Source of the DNA: an uncultured Bacilli bacterium
GTDB lineage: Bacteria; Bacillota_I; Bacilli_A; RFN20; CAG-288
Direction of reading: 5' to 3'
DNA: 51,205 nucleotides
NCBI GenBank assembly: GCA_934725685.1
Contig: CAKVBX010000009.1
Location: forward strand, 1-51,205
Shown one piece after another: positions 33,154 to 41,328 of the stretch; positions within the stretch are counted from its first letter, which is position 1; the number at the start of each line of letters is the position of its first letter. Position numbers and translations under genes: made by a program. The notes under the pieces are model-generated. The model did no database searches, was not told where the DNA came from, and worked only from the letters and a program-made list of their open reading frames with translations.

Positions 33154-33956
33154 ATAATACTGACGGATTCTGCGTGTTCACAGGATCCGTTTTTGAATGT
33201 GAGGGAAACAAAGTCGCCTTCGATGGTTTTACCGAAACGTGCTTCCAGTGCCTCTTTTTCTTCTGTTGTACAGAAGAAAGAGCGGATGGAATTTGTTTTC
33301 AGATATGAATAGAGAGCGGGATAGCTCTCCGGTTCCTTTCTCATAAGAAGCGAAGTGCCGTCCTGCATTTTGTCGCTATAGGAATTGGGAATCTCCTTTT
33401 CCTTCTCTTCTGGAAGCGAAATGGTGTTGATGAAGTGATAGGTGTAGAGGGGAACGATGCTGTTAAGATAAGTATAGGAGGAAGAAATGTATTCGATTCC
33501 GGTCTCATAGCATTCCTTGTCCATCAGTTTTTCGAGATCCTTCGTAGAAAAGACCATATCGAGGACGTTCTCTACTTTTTCAGTGAGTACTCCCTTGGAA
33601 TAAAAGAGAATGGCGGATTCGGAAAGAGAGGGGGTTTTTGTCCTACTCTGGTTGAAGACAGCTAAGGTCATGTATGGGAAAATGACTTTGTGAAGACGGA
33701 TATAATCTTTTATGACGATGGCAAAGTTGTCACAGGTCCCACAGCCGGCTGCATAGACGAAGAGCGGAAAACTCATTTTCTGTTCAATCATGTGATCGAA
33801 GTCATCCTCATAGAGTTTGTTGACGAGATACTGCTGTTCACCATTGACGATTTCACTGGTTGCTGGACTGGTGAAAAGCGGAATCTTGTTTTCCTCTGTC
33901 CTCCCGCAGGAGAAAAGAAGCAGGGACGGAAAAAGGAGGAGGGCACTTTTATTCAT
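33150..33956 (-). CDS. Thioredoxin-fold lipoprotein with a CxxC motif
   Basis: This 268-residue predicted lipoprotein has a short signal with lipobox LFSC (Cys17). A thioredoxin-like strand PLFVYAAGCGTCDNF carries a redox CxxC pair (Cys72, Cys75). The later part is rich in Tyr and Ser and not recognised. It overlaps the upstream lipoprotein gene by 8 bases, so the two are co-translated. Its 3' end contains the nrnA terminator on the other strand. A role in extracytoplasmic thiol exchange is inferred from the motif. The protein is larger than a bare thioredoxin and has no clear cis-proline. Confidence 0.82.
   Translation of the reverse strand: MNKSALLLFPSLLLFSCGRTEENKIPLFTSPATSEIVNGEQQYLVNKLYEDDFDHMIEQKMSFPLFVYAAGCGTCDNFAIVIKDYIRLHKVIFPYMTLAVFNQSRTKTPSLSESAILFYSKGVLTEKVENVLDMVFSTKDLEKLMDKECYETGIEYISSSYTYLNSIVPLYTYHFINTISLPEEKEKEIPNSYSDKMQDGTSLLMRKEPESYPALYSYLKTNSIRSFFCTTEEKEALEARFGKTIEGDFVSLTFKNGSCEHAESVSII
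33163..33195 (+). terminator. nrnA terminator embedded in the converging lipoprotein gene
   Basis: A 10-bp stem ACGGATTCTG/CAGGATCCGT (one G-T pair) with an eight-base loop is followed by TTTT. It lies 9 bases after the nrnA stop and inside the last codons of the minus-strand gene. Confidence 0.85.
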
Positions 33957-35076
33957 GGGAGTGCTCCTTTAAGAACTGCATGTTCTTTTCGACATCGATT
34001 CTTAGTGCCCGCTCGGTGAGTTCTTTGAGCGCTTTCTGATAATCGCTGGAAGTGTTGTCACCTTCCTTTACTTTCTTTTTGGAACGGAGAGCGAGGATTT
34101 CCGGGTAATATGTCGTTTCAAAGGAAAGAGTGCCGTCTTCGTTGCGCTTCGGATTCAGATAATTGCTGAAGACAGAAAAATCATAGCTGTCTTTTTCAAA
34201 AGAGACAATGCTCGGCGTGAAACCGGCCCGGTTTCCGTTTTTGTCCATATTCAGATAGGTGTCAAGATGATAGGAAACGCAGAAATCGGACCAAAGCTTG
34301 AGACCATAATCTCCAAGCTCTCCTTCCATCCGTTTCAGCTGCATAAAGCCGTCTGTTTCATAGTAATAGAGTTTCGATTTTGGATTTTCCTTGGTGAACG
34401 GCAACAGGACATCGGTGTTATAGGCTTTACAATCCGAACAGCGCCGCCAGGTAAAGATAATGGTGATCGAATTCTCAATGGCTTTCTTTAGGGCTGTGTC
34501 CGTGAAACCGAGAAAAATCTGATCTTTTGTGGCTTCGTCGCTTTCCGAGGTGAGGAAAGCATAGCTATCCTCCCTCTTGGAATATTCAATATCATTGAGA
34601 CAATAGGTTTCCGTCTGATAAGTGTATTCCTCGAACAGGTCATCGCATGCTTTTTCGTCGGCGAGAGAGTTCAGATAGGAATTGACAAGCTTTCCGTTTT
34701 TATAAAAGAAGAATGCCGGGAAAGCGCTGATTTTCGGATAAAGGAAAGCATACTTTCCCTCCTGATTTGTCGTCGAGTCATAGGCAGAGGCATAGACAGA
34801 GCGATCCACCTCATAGACCATGACCTGATTTTCCCGGATATAGTTCTTCAGCTGTTCTTTCGTGTCGGCGCAATAATGGCAGCCTTCCAAAGAGACATAC
34901 AGCATACAATCGTCATAACGGGTAATATCTGTGAGCTCTTTTTCGGAATGGATGCGGATTGTGGAATCAATCCCCTCGATTTTTCCCAACCGCACCCGGC
35001 TGTCCTCCCCTTTTCCGCAGGAAACGGAAAAAGGGAGAACGAGAAGTGAAAGTAGCATGGCGTTCCTTGTTTTCAT
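33949..35076 (-). CDS. Lipoprotein with two thioredoxin-like CxxC modules
   Basis: This 375-residue protein begins with a signal peptide ending in lipobox SVSC (Cys20). The first module has EGCHYC (Cys66, Cys69) with a probable cis-proline in ISAFPAFFFYKNGKL (Pro120), a good thioredoxin pattern. A second module has WRRCSDC (Cys213, Cys216) after a hydrophobic strand ITIIFTW. The start at 35076 is preferred because AAGGGGG precedes it; an upstream in-frame ATG at 35157 would lie inside ackA and lacks a signal peptide. The 3' end overlaps the next lipoprotein gene by 8 bases. Two redox modules on one lipoprotein suggest an extracytoplasmic disulfide relay. Confidence 0.85.
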   Translation of the reverse strand: MKTRNAMLLSLLVLPFSVSCGKGEDSRVRLGKIEGIDSTIRIHSEKELTDITRYDDCMLYVSLEGCHYCADTKEQLKNYIRENQVMVYEVDRSVYASAYDSTTNQEGKYAFLYPKISAFPAFFFYKNGKLVNSYLNSLADEKACDDLFEEYTYQTETYCLNDIEYSKREDSYAFLTSESDEATKDQIFLGFTDTALKKAIENSITIIFTWRRCSDCKAYNTDVLLPFTKENPKSKLYYYETDGFMQLKRMEGELGDYGLKLWSDFCVSYHLDTYLNMDKNGNRAGFTPSIVSFEKDSYDFSVFSNYLNPKRNEDGTLSFETTYYPEILALRSKKKVKEGDNTSSDYQKALKELTERALRIDVEKNMQFLKEHSHE

Positions 35077-35122
35077 TTCGGTTCCCCCTTCGATAAATAT
35101 TAAAGTTGGATTCGGGAAAAAA

Positions 35123-36373
35123 TTAGAGTTTGAGAATTCTTGCGGTATCCAGTGCAATCATCAGCTCCTCATCGGTCGGTAGGACAAGGACCGGAATCTT
35201 GCTGTCGGGAGAAGAGATGATGCCTTCCTTGCCGAGTCGAGTTTCCTTGTTGAGCCTGTCGTCAATCTTGATGCCGAGAGCTTCCTCGACCTTGCGGAAG
35301 GTGAGCTCACGGTAAATCGGAGCATTTTCGAAAACGCCGGCAGAGCAGACAATCATGTCGCAGCCGCCGAGTTTGCCGTAATACATCATGATATATTCCG
35401 CAATCTTGGTCGCATACATGTCGATGGCGAGCTTGGCTCTTTCGTTGCCTTCATAATAGGCGGCCTCGACGTCTCTGGTATCGTTGGAGATGCCAGAAAT
35501 ACCTAAGAGACCGGACTTGTGATTGAAGATATCATAGATTTCCTGAGCATCCTTGCCCGTGCAGGTGCAAAGGTAAGGCATGACGGAAGGGTCGATGTCA
35601 CCGGTTCTCGTGCCCATCATGACACCGGCTAAGGGAGTGAGGCCCATGGAAGTGGCGATGCACTTTCCATCTTTCACGGCAGAACAGGAAGCGCCGGAAC
35701 CGATATGCAGAGTAATGACGCGTGTGTGTTCCTTGCCTGCCAGATATTCTTCGTTGACGACTTCTGAGAGATACTTGTGACTGGTACCATGGGCGCCGTA
35801 TCTTCTGACGGAATACTTTTCATAATATTCATAGGGGACGGCATACATGTATTCTTCCGGCTTCATTGTCTGATGGAACGCGGTATCGAAGACTGCGACT
35901 TCTCCGACGTTCGGAAGAGCTTTCTTGAAGGCGTTGAAGCAGGTGAGGTGAGCTTCGGCGTGAAGCGGATCGAGAGGGACGAGCTCTTCAATCTTGTTGT
36001 AGGTATCCTGATTGAAGATGGCGGAATCGGCGAAATACTTTCCACCCTGGACGACACGGTTTCCGACGCCGTTGATTTCATCGAGGCTCTTGATGATGCC
36101 GAACTGGATGAGACCATTGAGAAGAAGCTTCACCGCTTCGTCGTGATTCTTCACCGGAAGCGTATCGGTATGTTTGAATCCGTCCGGGCGTTTGATGGTG
36201 AAGATACCATCCTCATGACCGATTCTTTCGACGATACCGGACGTGAGAACTTTGAGGTGTTTGGCCTTATCTCTGAGACGGACTTCCTTGTTTGCGGATT
36301 CATCCATCTCATAAAGTTTGAACTTGAGAGAGGAAGAACCGGCATTGACACACATGATTTTGAATGTAGACAT
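35123..36373 (-). CDS. ackA: Acetate kinase
   Basis: This 416-residue enzyme makes ATP and acetate from acetyl phosphate, the last step of acetate fermentation. The N-terminal VNAGSSSLKFKLYEM is the phosphate-binding ASKHA signature. HGTSHKYLSE, HIGSGASCSAVKDGK and MMGTRTGDIDPSVM follow in order and contain the acetate-kinase hallmarks. Length is normal (about 400). The start follows AAGGAGAT. A phosphotransacetylase gene is not in the window. A 46-base gap separates it from the two lipoproteins downstream, which may be read from the same promoter. Confidence 0.96.
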   Translation of the reverse strand: MSTFKIMCVNAGSSSLKFKLYEMDESANKEVRLRDKAKHLKVLTSGIVERIGHEDGIFTIKRPDGFKHTDTLPVKNHDEAVKLLLNGLIQFGIIKSLDEINGVGNRVVQGGKYFADSAIFNQDTYNKIEELVPLDPLHAEAHLTCFNAFKKALPNVGEVAVFDTAFHQTMKPEEYMYAVPYEYYEKYSVRRYGAHGTSHKYLSEVVNEEYLAGKEHTRVITLHIGSGASCSAVKDGKCIATSMGLTPLAGVMMGTRTGDIDPSVMPYLCTCTGKDAQEIYDIFNHKSGLLGISGISNDTRDVEAAYYEGNERAKLAIDMYATKIAEYIMMYYGKLGGCDMIVCSAGVFENAPIYRELTFRKVEEALGIKIDDRLNKETRLGKEGIISSPDSKIPVLVLPTDEELMIALDTARILKL

Positions 36374-36401
36374 TGCGAATCTCCTTGTTGTTGACAGGTT
36401 T

Positions 36402-36430
36402 ATTGTAGTGTTCTTTTGTCTTCTTTACAA
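36402..36430 (-). promoter_or_regulatory. Predicted promoter of ackA
   Basis: On the minus strand, TTGTAA (36425-36430) and TACAAT (36402-36407) have a 17-base spacing and lie 29 bases before the start codon. Confidence 0.7.
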
Positions 36431-36444
36431 GAATATAAACTTAT

Positions 36445-36472
36445 TTTCAAGCTGTTTTTGCTGTGTTATAAT
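36445..36472 (+). promoter_or_regulatory. Predicted promoter of the glgB-glgP operon
   Basis: A perfect TATAAT (36467-36472) with the extended TG motif just before it lies 23 bases ahead of the start codon. The -35 region (TTTCAA at 36445-36450) is weak, as often with extended -10 promoters. It is back-to-back with the ackA promoter. Confidence 0.65.
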
Positions 36473-36494
36473 TTCTAAACGGGAGGCTCTAGCC

Positions 36495-38405
36495 ATGGAT
36501 AACCCAATGATTTTTGACGAATACCTGAGGGGCAAGTCCACTCGCGCCTATCGTTTCTTCGGTGCACACCGAGTGGTGAAAAATGACCGCGAAGGTTACC
36601 TCTTCCGTGTCTATGCACCTCTGGCGAAGGAAGTCGATCTCATCGGTGACTTCAATGACTGGGATCCGGTCTTGGGAGCCATGGATAAAGTCGACTATCG
36701 GGGACTTTACGAAATTTTTGTTCCGGAAGCCAAAGAGGGACAACGCTATAAATTCCATATTTTGGGTTCGGATAACTACTGGAAAGACAAACAGGATCCG
36801 TTCGCTTTTTCTGATGAAGGAAACGACAATTACTGTTCTGTGATTCTCGATATCGAGGACATCCATGTCGATGACGAGGCGTTTGTCATGAAACGGGAAC
36901 GGAATTTCTCTCGCCCTGTTTCCATCTATGAGTTCCATATGGGTAGCTGGAAACACAAACCGGATGGCTCTTACTTCAGTTATTCGGAGATGGCCGATGA
37001 ATTGATTCCTTACCTCAAAGACATGGGATACACCCACGTCGAGGCACTTCCCATCACCTTCTATCCCAACGATGCCTCCTGGGGATACCAGTCCCTCGGT
37101 TATTATGCCATCGATCACCGCTATGGGACGGCAAAGGATTTTGCCGCCTTTGTCGAGAAGATGCACGCCGCCGATATCGGCGTCATCATGGATTTTGTCC
37201 CGGTACACTTCGCCCTCGACCCCTTCGGCCTGGAGCGGTTCGACGGTTCCTGCCTTTATGAATACGGCAACGAACATGAGTTCTCCGAGTGGGGAACGAA
37301 AAATTTCGATCTCGGAAAAGACCCGGTCCGGTCTTTCCTCATCTCCTCTCTGTTCTTTATGGCTGACACGTTCCATGTCGATGGGTTCCGGTTCGATGCG
37401 GTAAGTAATATCATTTATTGGGACGGTGATTCAAGTAAAGGCGTCAATACCGGGGCTGTCGATTTCGTCAAGCGGGCCAATGCTTCCGTCCACGAGTCCC
37501 TTCCCGGCGTCATGATGATTGCGGAGGACTCTTCCGCATACGGACATGTCACAAAAGGCATGTACGAGGAAGGCCTCGGATTCGATTACAAGTGGGACCT
37601 CGGCTGGATGAACGATACGCTGAAGTACTATGCGACCGATCCGATTTACAGGAAGTACTGTCACAATCAGCTGACCTTCTCGATGGCCTATTTCTACAGC
37701 GAAAACTTCATTCTCCCCTTATCCCATGATGAAGTCGTCCACATGAAGGGCACGATTCTGAACAAGATGTGGGGGAATTATGACAATAAATTCGCCAATC
37801 TCAGAAATCTTTATGCCTATATGTTCGCCCATCCGGGCAAAAAGCTGAACTTCATGGGGAATGAGATTGCCTCTTTTGACGAATGGAAGGAATATACGAC
37901 GCTTCCCTTCGAAGTTCTGAACTACAAGAAGCATGAGGGGGTGAAGAGGCTCCTCCGTGATCTCAACCATATCTATCTCAGTCATCCTGCCCTCTACAAC
38001 GAAGAATACAATCCAAATACTTTCGGTTGGATCATGGCGGACAACAGCGAACAGTCCGTCTATGTCTTCAAGCGCGAAAGCGAGGAAGAATGCATGGTCT
38101 TCATTTTCAACATGACGCCGAACTTCTACTGGGATTATGATATCGGCGTTCCCTATGAAGGAACCTATGAGGAAATCCTCAATACCGATAAAGGAGTCTA
38201 TGGCGGTTGGGATCAGTATAATGGCCTTCCTCTTACCACGCACGGAAACGGCGGGCTGCATCATCAAAAGTATAAAATTACCATCAAGATTCCTTCTTTC
38301 GGTGCGGTTTATCTTATCCACCGGAAAGAAAAGAAGGAAGAAAACATGCCTTCTCTTGCTCTTGACGGCAATAAGTCGGCTGTCGTTGTCGAAAATAGAA
38401 AGTAA
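36495..38405 (+). CDS. glgB: 1,4-alpha-glucan branching enzyme
   Basis: This 636-residue GH13 enzyme creates alpha-1,6 branches in glycogen. An N-terminal CBM48-like domain (YLFRVYAPLAKEVDLIGDFNDWDP, split across residues 34-58) precedes the barrel. Catalytic motifs are DGFRFDAVSN (nucleophile Asp301), IAEDSS (acid/base Glu344) and LSHDEVVHMKG (Asp413). The MWGNYDNKFANLRNLYAYMF segment and the LNFMGNEIA tail are also GlgB-type. The start at 36495 follows GGGAGG. It is followed by glgP after 83 bases with no terminator between. Confidence 0.95.
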   Translation: MDNPMIFDEYLRGKSTRAYRFFGAHRVVKNDREGYLFRVYAPLAKEVDLIGDFNDWDPVLGAMDKVDYRGLYEIFVPEAKEGQRYKFHILGSDNYWKDKQDPFAFSDEGNDNYCSVILDIEDIHVDDEAFVMKRERNFSRPVSIYEFHMGSWKHKPDGSYFSYSEMADELIPYLKDMGYTHVEALPITFYPNDASWGYQSLGYYAIDHRYGTAKDFAAFVEKMHAADIGVIMDFVPVHFALDPFGLERFDGSCLYEYGNEHEFSEWGTKNFDLGKDPVRSFLISSLFFMADTFHVDGFRFDAVSNIIYWDGDSSKGVNTGAVDFVKRANASVHESLPGVMMIAEDSSAYGHVTKGMYEEGLGFDYKWDLGWMNDTLKYYATDPIYRKYCHNQLTFSMAYFYSENFILPLSHDEVVHMKGTILNKMWGNYDNKFANLRNLYAYMFAHPGKKLNFMGNEIASFDEWKEYTTLPFEVLNYKKHEGVKRLLRDLNHIYLSHPALYNEEYNPNTFGWIMADNSEQSVYVFKRESEEECMVFIFNMTPNFYWDYDIGVPYEGTYEEILNTDKGVYGGWDQYNGLPLTTHGNGGLHHQKYKITIKIPSFGAVYLIHRKEKKEENMPSLALDGNKSAVVVENRK

Positions 38406-38488
38406 AATTCTGACTGGAAAGGAGGGAAGAAGATAAGACCGGAAGAGTCAGGACCGGTATCGAAAGTCTTCTGTCCCATGGAACAATC

Positions 38489-40918
38489 ATGTTTGAATTT
38501 AAGAAAAATGCGGATTTCAAAGAGGAGTTCAAGAAAAACTTCACCGACCGCTGCGTCGAGAAGTATTCCAGAGACCCTAAGGATCTTGATTCCAACGAAC
38601 TGTATGATGTCTTAGGAACGATGGTGAGAAGCTACGCCAATGTTCTCGGAAAGAAATGTAAAGAGGAAGTTGCAGAGAAAAAGGAGAAACAGCTCATCTA
38701 TTTCTCCATGGAATTCCTCATCGGCCGCCTTCTTTCCACCAATCTCTACAATCTTGGTGTCCTCAATGATGTCAAAGAGGCCCTCTCCGAGATGGGAATC
38801 GATTATGAAGCACTGAAGAATACCGAACCCGATGCCGGCTTAGGCAACGGCGGTCTTGGAAGACTTGCTGCCTGCTTTATGGATTCCATCGCTTCCCTCG
38901 GCCTTCCCGGCCACGGCAACTGCATCCGTTATGAGTACGGCTTCTTCCACCAGAAGATCCGCGACGGAAAACAGATGGAATTCCCCGACACCTGGCTTCA
39001 GGAAGGATTCCCTTGGGAAATCCGTAAGCCCAACGACTCCGTTATCGTTCGCTTCTACGGCAATCCGGAGACCTACCGTGACCTCAAGAGCGGGGAAGTG
39101 CGTTGGCGTACCACCAATGCCTACGCCGTCCGTGCCGTTCCCTATGATGTCCCGGTTATCGGTTATCAGAATGAAGTCGTCAATACCCTCAGACTCTGGT
39201 ATGCCGAACCGTGTGAGGAAACCCTTCCTTCCACGACTGACTTCAACGGCTATCTGAAATTCATCCGTGATATCACGCATGGACTTTATCCGGACGATTC
39301 CACCGAAGAAGGAAAGCTGCTCCGTCTCCGCCAGCAGTATTTCCTTGTTTCCTCCGGCATTCAGTTTGCCATTAAGCGGGAAAAGGAACTTTTCGGTACC
39401 CTGGATCACCTTTATGAGCACTATGTATTCCAGCTCAATGATACTCACCCCATTATGTCCATCCCGGAAATGATGCGTATCCTCATGGATGAGAATGGTT
39501 ACGGCTGGGATGACGCCTATGCCATCGTCAGCAAGTGTTTCGCCTTCACCAACCACACCGTCATGCCGGAAGCCCTCGAAAAGTGGCCCTGCCGCTACAT
39601 CGCTTCCGTCGCACCACGTGTCTACATGATTATCGAGGAAATCAACCGCAGAACCTTAGCCAAGATGAGGGAAGATGCCTTGAGCGAAAGCGCCATTCAG
39701 AACTCCCTTGTCATCTCCGACGGCAATGTCAATATGTGCCAGCTCGCCATCCATGTCGCCACCTCGGTCAATGGTGTTGCCAACATCCATACCGAAATCC
39801 TCAAAAGCCAGACCTTCCGCGACCTTTATAACTATTATCCATCTAAGTTCAATAACAAGACCAATGGCATTTCCCACCGCCGGTTCTTCCTCTTCGCCAA
39901 CCCGCTTCTTTCTGGTTATGTCTCTTCTCTCATCGGAGATAGTTTCATCAAGGATCCCGAGGATCTGAGAAAATTGCTTCCCTATGCCGACCATCAGCAT
40001 GCGGATATTTATCGGAAGTTCAACGAAATCAAACGGGAGAACAAGATGCGTTCCCTCGCTCTCATCCGGGAAGCTTCCGGCATGGAAGTGAGTCCGGATT
40101 CCATCTTCGATACGCAGATCAAGAGACTCCACGCCTATAAAAGACAGCTCCTCAACGTCTTCCGCATCATTCATCTCTATCTGAAACTCAAGGCCAATCC
40201 CGAAGCCTCCATTTATCCGCATACTTATATCTTCGGCGCCAAGGCTGCCCCGAGTTATGCCTATGCCAAGAAGATTATCGAACTCATCCTTGCGGTGAGC
40301 CGCACCATCGATGCTGATCCCACCGCCAACAAGTACATCAAAGTCGTCTTTCTGGAGAACTATGATGTCTCCAAGGCGGAAGTCATCATTCCCGCCTCTG
40401 ATATTTCCGAACAGATTTCCCTCGCCGGCAAAGAAGCCTCCGGTACCTCCAACATGAAATTCATGATGAACGGGGCTATCACCCTCGGCACGCTCGATGG
40501 CGCTAATGTCGAAATCAGCAATCTCGTGGGCAAGGACAATGCGGTAATCTTCGGCATGAAGGAAGAGGAAGTCAAGACACTCAAGTTCAACGGCTCCTAT
40601 CAACCGTTTGCCATCTACAACTCGGATCCGAGAGTTAAGGAAGTTCTCGATTCCCTCATCGACGGCACCTTCTCCAAAGGCAAGGAACAGTTCCGCATGA
40701 TTTATGAGGAAATCCTTTACCGCAATGATGAATTCATGGTCCTAAAGGACTTCGATTCCTATCTCCAGGCTTCTAAGAAGATTGAATCGGAATATCTGAG
40801 CCGTGATTCCTGGGGCGAGAAGTGCCTTATCAATGTCGGTTCCTCCGGTTGGTTCTCTTCTGACCGAACCATAGGAGAATATAACCGCGATATCTGGCAC
40901 CTGAAGAAGATTCACTGA
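38489..40918 (+). CDS. glgP: Glycogen/starch phosphorylase
   Basis: This 809-residue GT35 enzyme releases glucose-1-phosphate from alpha-glucan. The cofactor-binding EASGTSNMKFMMNGAITLGTLDG has the Schiff-base Lys657. GLGNGGLGRLAACFMDS, LNDTHPIMSIPEMMRI and IKRLHAYKRQLLN are family signatures. Length is normal (about 800). The start has no good ribosome site; an SD-like GGAAAGGAGGG lies some 60 bases upstream (near 38417-38428), followed by a small hairpin. Translation may therefore start differently or be regulated. It overlaps the next small ORF by one base. With MalQ and GlgB it supports glycogen turnover. Confidence 0.96.
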   Translation: MFEFKKNADFKEEFKKNFTDRCVEKYSRDPKDLDSNELYDVLGTMVRSYANVLGKKCKEEVAEKKEKQLIYFSMEFLIGRLLSTNLYNLGVLNDVKEALSEMGIDYEALKNTEPDAGLGNGGLGRLAACFMDSIASLGLPGHGNCIRYEYGFFHQKIRDGKQMEFPDTWLQEGFPWEIRKPNDSVIVRFYGNPETYRDLKSGEVRWRTTNAYAVRAVPYDVPVIGYQNEVVNTLRLWYAEPCEETLPSTTDFNGYLKFIRDITHGLYPDDSTEEGKLLRLRQQYFLVSSGIQFAIKREKELFGTLDHLYEHYVFQLNDTHPIMSIPEMMRILMDENGYGWDDAYAIVSKCFAFTNHTVMPEALEKWPCRYIASVAPRVYMIIEEINRRTLAKMREDALSESAIQNSLVISDGNVNMCQLAIHVATSVNGVANIHTEILKSQTFRDLYNYYPSKFNNKTNGISHRRFFLFANPLLSGYVSSLIGDSFIKDPEDLRKLLPYADHQHADIYRKFNEIKRENKMRSLALIREASGMEVSPDSIFDTQIKRLHAYKRQLLNVFRIIHLYLKLKANPEASIYPHTYIFGAKAAPSYAYAKKIIELILAVSRTIDADPTANKYIKVVFLENYDVSKAEVIIPASDISEQISLAGKEASGTSNMKFMMNGAITLGTLDGANVEISNLVGKDNAVIFGMKEEEVKTLKFNGSYQPFAIYNSDPRVKEVLDSLIDGTFSKGKEQFRMIYEEILYRNDEFMVLKDFDSYLQASKKIESEYLSRDSWGEKCLINVGSSGWFSSDRTIGEYNRDIWHLKKIH

Positions 40919-41253
40919 TGGATGAAGTTATCAATTTGACAGATTTTTTGAGCAGGGACTATCCGTTGCCGGGAAAGGAAGAGGAAAGGAACCTTCTCCT
41001 CTTCCTTCTCAGCCTTCCAGACAGGAAGGACAACGAAGAAGTACTTGAAGAAGGAAAGCGGCGCTATGCTCCCTTTATCAAGAATGCCGCCTTCTCCTCC
41101 ATCTCCTTATCTCCCTTTGATACCGAGGAGGACAAGGAAAGCCTCGTCTTGGACAGCGTGAAGGCGTTTGTCCTCTATTCCTTGGAAAAGAAGAAGCGAA
41201 TTCCTTCCCTTCTTCTCTCGTTTCGGTACTTTCTGACAGTCGTATTTCGATAA
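40918..41253 (+). CDS. Small hypothetical protein coupled to glgP
   Basis: This 111-residue ORF starts within the glgP stop codon (TGATG), so translation is coupled. It is helical, with acidic and leucine-rich stretches (ERNLLLFLLSLPDRKDNEEVLEEGKRR) and a hydrophobic C-terminus. No family is recognised. The promoter of tig overlaps its last codons. It could be a small partner of glycogen phosphorylase, but this is only positional. Moderate confidence that it is real. Confidence 0.6.
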   Translation: MDEVINLTDFLSRDYPLPGKEEERNLLLFLLSLPDRKDNEEVLEEGKRRYAPFIKNAAFSSISLSPFDTEEDKESLVLDSVKAFVLYSLEKKKRIPSLLLSFRYFLTVVFR

Positions 41254-41256
41254 TGC

Positions 41257-41285
41257 TTGAAAGTCTTTGGACAGACTACTATAAT
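41257..41285 (+). promoter_or_regulatory. Predicted promoter of tig
   Basis: TTGAAA (41257-41262) and a perfect TATAAT (41280-41285) at 17-base spacing lie 44 bases before the start codon. Confidence 0.8.
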
Positions 41286-41328
41286 TAAAAGGCTTAATAT
41301 TTTGGTTTAAAATAGGAGAAATTGAATA

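Noticed and set aside
39656..40603. 315-residue minus-strand frame inside glgP
   Set aside because: Shadow frame; the plus strand encodes the cofactor-binding region.
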